Origin: Eutrigla gurnardus | Taxonomy: Eukaryota > Chordata > Actinopteri > Perciformes > Triglidae | Direction: 5' to 3' | Assembly (NCBI GenBank): GCA_963514095.1 | Contig: OY741275.1 | Span: 5,374,389-5,438,388 of the forward strand | DNA: 64,000 nt | Shown here: positions 55,246 to 64,000 of the stretch, piece by piece | Layout of the letters: each line of letters opens with the position of its first letter | Numbering within the stretch: position 1 is the stretch's first letter | Notes under the pieces: generated by a model | The model's database searches: none | The model's input: only the letters and a program-made list of their open reading frames with translations | What the model was told of the DNA's origin: nothing | Position numbers and translations under genes: made by a program

Positions 55246-55859
55246 CATGGTGGTGATTTCAGCCATGATGGATAGAAACCTGGTTGCTGTCTTCTCTGGC
55301 ACATCCAAACATGTACACATCAAACTTAGAGGGGAAAATTTGCATTGCCTTTTGTGTGAAGTGTGTAGTTTAACGTGATACGGAGCCACAGTGGACTGTG
55401 TGGAGCCACAGACCTCCCTCACCTTTGCCCACTTCCTGTCTCTCTCCATATTGTTATTAGCTACTTTGTTTTTAATGATTAGGACGTCGCCCTCATTTGA
55501 TTGGATGACTTTCTTTGGGAAAAAAAGAGACGGTGTGTACGAATTACTCCCATCTAATGGTGAAATTGTATTTTGCATTCAAACAAATATCGCTCTCTAG
55601 TGCATCACTACCAAGAAGCTATGACAACATGTCATCCAACAACACTTCACCAGTATTCTTTCAGGTAATGAGATTGATATTTCAAACAAATGTGTGAGCA
55701 TGAATATATAAGTAATTACACCTCCAGCAAGATAGTGATTTATGTTGCCATGTTTTTATTGGTTTTTGGTAGCCTTCCATTACGATGTCGTAGCCTATAG
55801 CATCAGATAACAACTAGACACACAACAAACATGTTGTCTTTATACTGCTCAACAACACT

Positions 55860-56216
55860 GACTGTAAAAGTCGGTAAAAGTCGCTGTCTGCCCCGGGGGA
55901 GAGCCGGTCCTGCACACCACCCTACGTTTCCGTAAGCACCTCTCACTCATGTGATCTCCTTTCATTCACGCTGGCTCTGAACGAAATCACAATCAGGCGT
56001 CCTGTCCCTCCTCGGTGGTTATAGTCTTCAAAATGGCAGAACGACGTGGAAGCCTCCTCTGTCCAATGTAAATACAAATAAGAAATTATTTGCTCACAAG
56101 GATAAATCAGATGATTGGCGGAGGAAACTATACACTTATGAGGGAACATTTATGAATGAAGATATTGATTTTAGCTAATAAATAAAACTTAAAATGTTAC
56201 ACACTGTCCCTTTAAC
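55860..56216 (-). mobile_element. half of a TTAA-type MITE
   Basis: The right end reads on the minus strand TTAAAGGGACAGTGTGTAAC, then TTTTAAGTTTTATTTA, a very abundant teleost MITE end. The matching left end was not found; the left limit is approximate. Confidence 0.55.
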
Positions 56217-56639
56217 ATAACGTTTTTTATCATAAATTTAAACACGAGGTGTGAGGTTCAGTTTCTGTAGAGGCGTTAATCATGTGATTATGGCAGTTAC
56301 ATTCAGGGCTTTTTCCAGGTTAAATGTCAGGTGTTTAACCGAGACCTCTCGACTGAGGTGGATTACTTTTTATCCCGCTTGTGATCCAGGTCGAGGTCTG
56401 AGCAAGCAGCTGTCACGTCGTTCTGACTGAAGAGAATAAAACGAAGGAGAATTGTGGATTAATCAAGTGTGGAAACATGGTGACACAGCGGCAGCACCTG
56501 CCTGCACTTTGCTCTGTGTGTACGACAGCCGCTTTCTGGTCGCCATGCCAACCAGAAGGGCTGTTCACATTGGCGCATGCTCAGTTTGGCTCCCGTCCTT
56601 GTAACAATAGCCAGTGAGAGACTCACACACACACACAGT

Positions 56640-56705
56640 CTTCTCCAGCTCGCAGTGGGAGCGAGGCGGCGAGGAGAGGCTTCCTGCTGCGCGGCTACGC
56701 TCGTA

Positions 56706-56765
<60 letters not shown>

Positions 56766-56785
56766 CTTCAGTGTTAGAGGTGAGT
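56640..56785 (+). other. possible noncoding first exon (weak)
   Basis: A CpG-containing stretch (CGCAGTGGGAGCGAGGCGGC) is followed by a CA microsatellite and then TTAGAG|GTGAGT, a strong donor-like sequence at about 56780. No coding frame. Offered only as a candidate 5' UTR exon on plus. Confidence 0.2.
56707..56762. repeat. (CA)n microsatellite
   Basis: About 28 CA units. Confidence 0.97.
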
Positions 56786-57295
56786 ACACACGTGCATATT
56801 CAATATGCATGCTTTTATTTCATTATTATTATGTGCTTCAGTGAGTACTAGAGGAAGCATGTGCTCTCTTTTCTCAATCATATTTTGTCATACCAGCATC
56901 ATTATAGTCAGATCTCTAATTCCAGCCCGGGGGTGCATGCATGTTGTGCTTTATGAATAGTGAAAGCATGTTTATTCTGCTCAATCGGAGGTGTAGTAGT
57001 TGACAAAGCAGGGATGGTTCAATAATTCATGCAGCCTTATGTGGAAGAAAGTCAGAGGATGACAGCAGGTGTAATGTGATGCTTTGCATTGACACAGATC
57101 GCTCGTTTTGATCAGTTCTACAGCCTTCTGGTTGCTTCTTCTTCATGCATGTTGAGCAGTTTAAAGGCTGATCTGCAGATATGACTCAGAAGGTGAAAGG
57201 AAAGCATGGGTGTGAAAGCTTCCTATGAGGGAACGCCAGGAGCTGCTCTGAGATCTGTAGGATGATCCTGTAGTCTCGCCTCATTTCTCCCTCAC

Positions 57296-57321
57296 TGAGA
57301 GAGAGAGAGAGAGAGAGAGAG
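57296..57321. repeat. (GA)n microsatellite
   Basis: About 12 GA units. Confidence 0.92.
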
Positions 57322-58345
57322 TCACCCACATGATGAATGGCTGAGGCTGATAAATTCCTGTGTTGGCTCTTCACACAGCAACATCATTGTCTGTGTGTGT
57401 AAACTGCTACCTGGTGATATGCTTCCCATCTATACCACAGTATTATTTTTCACCTATATGACAAATAAGAAGATACTGTTATTCCTCACGTCAGAAAACT
57501 ACCCTTTTTTAACTCACTTTGTTATTTTTAAAGAAATGTAATTATAAATCACTTTGGAGTCACCAATTTAAAGACCAGCATTAAAAAAACAAAAGAAACA
57601 ATAAGAGGCAACACTTAATGTTAACTCCCCTATTTCACATTGATGAGCAGGATTTGTTGGTGTGCTTGTTGACATTTTTTCTGTAGCCGAAACACATAAG
57701 ACCTGCAGTGAGGTTAGGCCTGAGGGAAGACGCTCTGAGAAGGCTGGGGAATTATTACTTCAGTGTAATCCACTCTTGTAGTGAATTTGTGTCCGGCAGG
57801 AAGTTGGGAGTTTTTCAGATGCCTCGATTGAATATAACAAGTTCATTATTAGTAGAAGTAGTAGGCTATATAACCATTTAAAATGGATTATAAGAAGCTA
57901 TGAGTCGTAAGCATATATAAGGACATTTTTAATTATTCATGAACGGTATTTGATAGCAGTTATAACTTCTCCTATAGACATAGTTTAACTGTGTTTTACA
58001 ATATTGATATTCACCAGCTGTTTGTATACAAGTCATCACTTGTGGATGCTTCACAGGAGGAGTCCTATTTGTTGACAAATACATTAATAAAGATTTCACA
58101 CTAAAAAAGTTTTAGCAAATAACATAAAATGCATATAATCACGACGGCACGAGATCATCCGTCTATTATCTACTCGTCCTATCAGGGTGGTGGGCGTCGG
58201 CTACACAAATCCACTACAATTCCAATGAGAATTACATTTACAACAATATTAATGAAAATGGAAAATGGATACTTTTGCTTGATGAATTACTTTGAACTGC
58301 ATCTATATATGTATTTATTTACACATTTAAGGAGCAGCAACCATT
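57322..58345. other. spacer, no feature recognised
   Basis: AT-rich, no coding evidence. Confidence 0.4.
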
Positions 58346-58349
58346 TGGA

Positions 58350-58880
58350 GTCTCTACACAGTCTCACAGCAGTTAGTCAAATAGACAAGAAATCTATTGG
58401 TTTACTGTACAGGGACACAAATTGTCCATTTGTTTTTTGTAAATAAACAAAAAGTCAAATGGCCGCTTATGTCAACAAAGCAAGGAGAAGCTCTGATAAC
58501 AACACATGATAACATGATATACTTTATCGACAGAGTCTCACGGCAGTTAGTGAAATAGCCACAAAATGCAATCTATTGGTTTCATGTACAGGGACTGAGA
58601 AAGACTGCTTATGGTGGGTGTGTCCAACAACACAGGACTCTCAACCACGAGACACTGTTTTCCTAAAGTGTTGTTGTGAAGTGATGTTTTTGATGGTTTT
58701 CCTAAACCTAACAAAAAGGATGTGTTGCCTCAACCTGACTTTTTGTTTTGCCTCATAATGTCATGCCAACTGACAGAAAACAAAGCTGTGCCGAGCGACA
58801 CAAAAAAGAGAATTTGTGTCGCTCTGCACGACACCAATAGATTAGATTTAGTTTCACGAACTGCCGTGACACTGTGTTCG
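58350..58880. repeat. inverted-repeat element with CAGTTAGTGAAATAG motif
   Basis: GTCTCACAGCAGTTAGTCAA...ATCTATTGGTT (58359) recurs directly at 58531 (GTCTCACGGCAGTTAGTGAA...AATCTATTGG) and inverted at about 58812-58875 (ACCAATAGATTAGATTTAGT, then GAACTGCCGTGACAC). Between lies CCTAAACCTAACAAAAAGG, the same vocabulary as the 52-bp minisatellite unit. Confidence 0.7.
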
Positions 58881-59745
58881 TTCATGGGTCATTCCATGCC
58901 AACTCAGCCACCCATGTACATGACACCTCTCAGATTTTGCTGAAAAGAGGTGAAAATATGCCTTGTGTTACCAAACAAAGTAATTTCAGGTCAATATCTC
59001 AAACGGTTTGCCCGTGGCGTCCATTTGAATTTTAAGTGCCACACCCCTTTTTGACACATTGGAATTTTGCATTTCATTTGTTGGCATTTTTGGAGGCCCA
59101 TAACTTCTCTTCTAATAGTGATAGAAGGCTGTGGTCTGTTAGTTAATTGTAGTTTATACTACACAATTCTGAAGAACAGAATCCACATTCCTTACTGTTT
59201 GGGTGAGAAGTGGGTCATCAAAGTCGGAAAATTTTTGACGGCATGTGTGATTTTTCACTTTTTGGGTGCCCCCAGCACCACGATTAATGATGATATTTAT
59301 TCTGAACAGGATTATTTGTTATATTTAGGGACCTTTGCTCTTGCCAAAATGAATTTGGAGGGTATGGTACCACTGGTGGGGGTTTTATGGGGGTCCAAAA
59401 ACCCTCCCGGGCAGAGGTGACTCTTTAGGAACCCCATATTTGGACCCCCAAATGACCGCGTGGGCACTTGATGATCCTAATGGGATTTATACCAGATAAA
59501 GATACATATTTGTTCTTTCTTTTAATGAAATAAAACCTTTGACTATGAAGCTCCATAATATGAATTTTATTCTTCATAATGCACCATTTTGGACATTTTT
59601 TTCCAGAAGTCTAGAATGTAGATCAGTGAGAATTTAGTGATGATAAAGCATGAAAATAGTGTAAATAACTTAGTATTATGCTCAGTGATGGCAAACAATT
59701 AAATATTAAGACTGCTGGCCATTAATTTCCTGAAAATCACAAATT
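58881..59745. repeat. repeat-like unclassified region
   Basis: A 117-codon plus-strand frame (59067-59420) shows no domain, and the surrounding text resembles dispersed fish repeats. I cannot name it. Confidence 0.3.
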
Positions 59746-61835
59746 AACCCCTTATCCCCGATGAAAGAGACCCGCCTGTGACAAGCGACTTGCAGCATGA
59801 GCAAGTCTGCAGGCTACTGATGCAAACCACATTCTGACACCAATGGAGATGTTTCAATGGGCAAAAGAAAACATTAAGAACATTACATTCTTCTTTGTTA
59901 GTGCAGAAGATATTAAAAAATACGAGGAAAAGTACGAATTGGAAAGACGTTAAACAGTAAAAAACAAACAAACCGTGGGCTATTAGAGGTTAACAATCTC
60001 TGGTGATTTACATCTCTGTGCTTTTTATCTCTATGTCTTCATCATGATTTTACTTTAGACACAGTTCAAATGTTTATACTAACAATGAATCAAATGACTG
60101 TTTAGTCTGCAGCCCACTATTCAAGGAATCCACTCATTGTTTCATTGTGATATAAATAGTCGTGGCTCTCCAGTACGTGGAGGAGGAGGACGACAACACA
60201 GCACGCTAGCTGAAAACGGCTACAAAAATAGAGTGTGGTAGAGTGATAGATGGCAGACAGAGACCGAGAGTGAGAGGACTCTCTCACCCTGTGGGGAATT
60301 GGAAAATAAATTGAGTTGACACGGGCAGGTTTGCATAGCGATGTGCGTGCTGGGGAGACGTTTGGACTCGGGGCTTAGGAGGTTTACGCCAGGTTAATCA
60401 TCTCTGCAGCCGCCGGTGAGGACGACCCCCTGGGATCAGAAATGAGCAGTTTCTATCTGCCATTAATAAAAATATGGAGTCATTAATGGCATTTGTGCCA
60501 AATTAAATACAGATGTATTACAGTCAAAATGAGGAACAGTCCTCCTGCAGAGACGTTTCTATCCTTAATGTAAGCATCTAGTGGGAGTCTCTTCTTTCTC
60601 TTTTCTGTCGCTGGTCAGAATATAACAGCCTTTGTTGGAAGTCAGGTTTAATTCTCAGTGTTTTGATGGTTTGGAGCAGGTAGTTGGAGCAATGTGAAGC
60701 TTCACTGATACGACGGAGAGCACCTTCTTCTTCCTCGTCATCATTTCGAGTTTAGGCACAGATTCCTACTAGATATGCATACATCACTGGTCTCAAACAC
60801 ACAACCTACTGATGAGTTCTTTATTCACTTTTAGTTCACATAGTTGCTGATTGAAACCAAATGACTGCTGTTTGTGTTTAGACATTCACACTTTTTGTTT
60901 AAAGTGAAACAAACCAACATGTTGATGTTCACATGTAGAAATCTATGGTTTCATTCATTAGTTTATGAACAGGAAGAGTTCACATTCAGTTTACCAAGAG
61001 GCTATTTTTCATCTGTAGTCCCTGGACAAATCAGAATACAAGACATGCACAAAGAAATGGACTTGACTACATTGACTGCATTATTAGATGCTATAGAATC
61101 AATGAGAATGTTTATGTGTCCAATGCAACCAAACCTGCACCTGCGGTGACTAGTGTGGTTAGTGGTTTGAGAAAGATTGTGGTTACAGTTTTTAAAACGT
61201 GAAGGTTCATTGCAGATCTGTGATGCCAAATGTTCCCTCCTCATTTTTTGATGTAACACACTCAATATCTGTGAGGACCTTGATCTTTAACGTTGAACCG
61301 CTGGATGGCTGTGTGTCTGGTGTTCCTATCGAGCTTTCTAACTGAGCGGATGCAGATTGGCGTAGAAAATGGAGAAACTTTGAGGAGTTTTGGGAATGTC
61401 GATTGGCTGCGAAGTGAAACCCACAACGAGAATAAAAGATCCAAGCGTTTCTTCACTTCCTTGCTTCCAGAAAGCATAACCGAGGTATAAGGTGTGATTA
61501 ATGCTTACCTCATCTGTGAGGGTCATGAGTGTGTGCATATCCAACATTTTCTACTCTTTGAGAACCTTTCCCGATCCAAACAATCCTGCGTCATGTTTCA
61601 GCATTGTTGAGATTAGAGATGCTGCCACCTTCATCAGACAACGTTGACAGATTGAATCATGAACATTTTCCTCCACCATCGCTGCTCTCATCACGTGATG
61701 GGTGATGGAAATCTGCCTTCTGCTGCTTTTGAAATTAAGGGCTCATTATGGGCACTGAAGCAAGAGAATGTACTAAATGGTTTATATTTCCTTTTCTTTT
61801 TAAGCGAAGTGTTGATGGGATTAGTGGTATATATC
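59746..61835. other. gene-free spacer; 60300-60560 may be a conserved noncoding element
   Basis: 60420-60530 has a dense set of ATTAATAAAAATATGG- and TCATTAATGGC-type words without repeat character. Only a hint of enhancer function; needs cross-species comparison. Confidence 0.3.
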
Positions 61836-61837
61836 TA

Positions 61838-62116
61838 CACTCAACAAAAATATAAACGCAACACTTTTGTTTTCGCTCCCATTTTTCATGAGATGGACTT
61901 AAAGATCTAAAATTCATTCCAGATACACAATATTACCATTTCTCTCAAACATTGTTCACAAATCAGTCTAAATGTGTGATAGTGAGCACTTCTGCTTTGC
62001 TGAGATAATCCATCCCACCTCACAGGTGTGCCACATCAAGATGCTGATCTGACATCATGATTAGTGCACAGGTGTGCCTTAGACTGTCCACAATAAAAGG
62101 CCACCCTGAAATGTGC
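61838..62116 (+). repeat. left terminal inverted repeat of Tc1
   Basis: About 279 bp, inverted copy of 63189-63468, ending CTGAAATGTGCA. Confidence 0.93.
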
Positions 62117-62156
62117 ATTTTTTTGCTTTATTGGGGGTCTGGGGACTCAGAACCAG

Positions 62157-63185
62157 TCAGTATCTGGTGTGACCACCATTTGCCTCATGCAGTGCAACAC
62201 ATCTTCTTCGCATAGAGTTTATCAGATTGTCAATTGTGGCCTGTGGAATGTTGGTCCACTCCTCTTCAATGGCTGTGCGAAGTTGCTGGATATTAGTGGG
62301 AACTGGTACACGCTGTCGTATACGCCGGTCAAGCACATCCCAAACATGCTCAATGGGTGACATGTCCGGTGAGTATGCTGGCCATGCAAGAACTGGAACA
62401 TTTTCAGCTTCCAAGAATTGTGTACAGATCCTTGCAACATGGGGCCGTGCATTATCTTGCTGAAACATGAGGTGATGTTCATGGATGTATGGCACAACAA
62501 TGGGCCTCAGGATCTCATCACGGTATCTCTGTGCATTCAAAATGCCATCAATAAAATGCAGCTGTGTTCTTCGTCCATAACAGATGCCTGCCCATACCAT
62601 AACCCCACCACCACCATGGGCCACTCGATCCACAACATTGACATCAGCAAAGCGCTCACCCACACGACGCCACACACGCTGTCTGCCATCTGCCCTGAAC
62701 AATGTAAACCGAGATTCATCCGTGAAGAGAACACCTCTCCAACGTGCCAGACGCCATCGAATGTGAGCATTTGCCCACTCAAGTCTGTTACGGCGACGAG
62801 CTGGAGTCAGGTCAAGACCCCGATGAGGACGACGAGCATGCAGTTGAGCTTCCCTGAGACGGTTTCTGACAGTTTGTGCAGAAATTGTTTGGTTATGCAA
62901 ACCAATTGTTTCAGCAGCTGTCTGAGTGGCTGGTCTCAGACGATCTTGGAGGTGAACCTGCTGGATGTGGAGGTCCTGGGCTGGTGTGGTTACACGTGGT
63001 CTGCGGTTGCGAGGCCGGTTGGATGTACTGCCATATTCTCTGAAACGCCTTTGGAGACGGCTTATGGTGGAGAAATGAACATTCAATGCACGAGCAACAG
63101 ATCTGGTTGACATTCCTGCTGTCAGCATGCCAATTGCACGCTCCCTCAATGCTTGTGGCATCTGTGGCATTTTGCTGTGAGACAA
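62157..63185 (-). CDS. Tc1-family DD34E transposase, full length
   Basis: 342 residues, uninterrupted. It cuts and re-inserts the element at TA sites. N-terminal helix-turn-helix at about residues 10-50 (RAIGMLTAGMSTRSVARALN, then FSTISRLQRRFREYG), an Arg-rich hook NRPRNRRPR at 56-64, and a second HTH at about 75-120 (QTAAETIGL...ISAQTVRNRLRE). Catalytic residues: Asp156 in VLFTDESRF, Asp244 in FQQDNARPH, Glu279 in SPDMSPIEHVWD, with 34 residues between the last two. Glycine loop HGGGGVMVWAG at 190-200. The length is typical (about 340). The ATG at 63185 is the first in the frame and lies just inside the right inverted repeat. No host-gene context. Confidence 0.95.
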   Translation of the reverse strand: MSHSKMPQMPQALRERAIGMLTAGMSTRSVARALNVHFSTISRLQRRFREYGSTSNRPRNRRPRVTTPAQDLHIQQVHLQDRLRPATQTAAETIGLHNQTISAQTVRNRLREAQLHARRPHRGLDLTPARRRNRLEWANAHIRWRLARWRGVLFTDESRFTLFRADGRQRVWRRVGERFADVNVVDRVAHGGGGVMVWAGICYGRRTQLHFIDGILNAQRYRDEILRPIVVPYIHEHHLMFQQDNARPHVARICTQFLEAENVPVLAWPAYSPDMSPIEHVWDVLDRRIRQRVPVPTNIQQLRTAIEEEWTNIPQATIDNLINSMRRRCVALHEANGGHTRY

Positions 63186-63188
63186 AAC

Positions 63189-63468
63189 TGCACATTTCAG
63201 AGTGGCCTTTTATTGTGGGCAGTATAAGGTACACCTGTGCACTAATCATGATGTCAGATCAGCATCTTGATGTGGCACACCTGTGAGGTGGGATGGATTA
63301 TCTCAGCAAAGCAGAAGTGCTCACTATCACACATTTAGACAGATTTGTGAACAATGTTTGAGAGAAATGGTAATATTGTGTATCTGGAATGAATTTTAGA
63401 TCTTTAAGTCCATCTCATGAAAAATGGGAGCAAAAACAAAAGTGTTGCGTTTATATTTTTGTTGAGTG
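63189..63468 (-). repeat. right terminal inverted repeat of Tc1, with transposase promoter
   Basis: About 280 bp. Minus-strand ACAATAAAAGGCC about 35 bp before the start codon may act as a TATA-like element for the transposase. Confidence 0.9.

Positions 63469-63531
<63 letters not shown>
63469..63531. repeat. (TA)n(CA)n microsatellite
   Basis: Short TA run followed by about 24 CA units, immediately right of the Tc1 element. Confidence 0.95.
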
Positions 63532-63535
<4 letters not shown>

Positions 63536-64000
63536 CTGCAACTTGATGGAGAAGGTGGCAAGCTAATCTTTTCAATCATCAATTAAAATTCCTCCCACTT
63601 TATGCCCCGCCTGTCTGTCCTGTTTCACTCAGAAATACAATACTGGCACTTAAATATGAATGTCATTCCTGCAAAGTGGGGCGATGGGGGAAAAAAGCTT
63701 CTGGAGGAAAACGTTGGGTTTTTGTTGGTGCTAAATGAGACATCCAGCTGTAAAGCTGGCATAATAAAGATAATGTAAATACTCTACTGAACTCACACAG
63801 CCGTCCACTGTTGATGCTTGTAAGTATGTCCCCATAAACCATGGTGACAGTTGATCAATGGATCTCCATCCTGCCTCATTCCCAACACCCACCACGTACC
63901 CTCCTCTTCCTCCATGCCGCTCATCACCCCCCCCCCCCATAAGCCAATTACAAGCATGGCTTGGCTTCTGCAGGAGAAAGCAGAGGGCTTTTCCTGCTCT
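63532..64000. other. spacer to window end
   Basis: No feature recognised apart from an 11-base C run near 63928. Confidence 0.4.

Larger units (their letters stand above)
61838..63468 (-). mobile_element. apparently intact Tc1 transposon with long inverted repeats
   Basis: TA at 61836-61837 and 63469-63470. Both ends start CACTCAACAAAAATATAAAC when read inward. Inverted repeats are about 280 bp (61838-62116 and 63189-63468) and differ at roughly six positions by eye. The single open transposase frame spans almost all of the space between them. It sits in a TA/CA microsatellite. 1,631 bp, the usual size of a full-length Tc1 element. Confidence 0.95.

Noticed and set aside
59067..59420. 117-codon plus frame
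   Set aside because: No domain, no splice sites, repeat-like surroundings. Listed only as an unclassified region.
62418..63110. 230-codon plus-strand frame
   Set aside because: Antisense shadow of the intact Tc1 transposase, which has the catalytic motifs.

Overview
This is vertebrate, very probably teleost (spiny-rayed fish type), nuclear DNA. Two multi-exon genes have GT-AG introns, CA/TA microsatellites are dense, and the repeats are of fish type: a tRNA-headed SINE, Tc1 elements, hAT elements with BED or TTF fingers, TTAA- and Harbinger-type MITEs, L1, L2 and R4-like LINEs, and a Ty3/gypsy element. No prokaryotic features, rRNA genes, true tRNA genes or CRISPR arrays were seen.

Region 1 (1-14,697, minus strand): the 5' part of a mitochondrial cytochrome P450 of the CYP27 family (best guess CYP27A, sterol 26-hydroxylase-like). 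Exons 1, 2 and 3 lie at 14434-14697, 5956-6146 and 1145-1344. Their splice phases fit together, and the heme-binding part lies beyond the left edge. Intron 1 (about 8.3 kb) is nearly filled by one degenerate Ty3/gypsy element. That element was itself hit by an hAT element (8-bp target duplication), a 5'-truncated L1 (16-bp duplication) and a TTAA-type MITE. Intron 2 holds another hAT element, a foldback repeat and an L2-like LINE relic.

Region 2 (14.7-25.2 kb): repeat-rich spacer. It includes a SINE split by a 1,982-bp Tc1/mariner-superfamily element (TA duplication), whose three-exon transposase has lost its catalytic core. It also holds a LINE endonuclease relic, a Harbinger-like MITE and a 1-kb MITE with long inverted repeats.

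Region 3 (25,252-31,293, minus strand): a complete eaf2 gene (ELL-associated factor 2), six coding exons, 265 codons, all phases consistent. Its last intron contains remnants of a THAP-domain gene and of a SWIM/YqaJ-type gene facing each other, followed directly by a Harbinger-like MITE with a TAA duplication.

Region 4 (31.3-64 kb): no host gene exon recognised. It contains Tc1 relics, minisatellites (21-bp, 11-bp and seven exact 52-bp-spaced units), an R4-like LINE tail, and a TTAA-bounded element into which an 870-bp segment carrying a RecQ-like helicase N-terminus was inserted (9-bp duplication). It also holds an apparently intact Tc1 transposon (61,838-63,468) with a 342-residue DD34E transposase. 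The two host genes lie on the same strand and show no sign of functional coupling; most of the structure in the window comes from successive transposon insertions.
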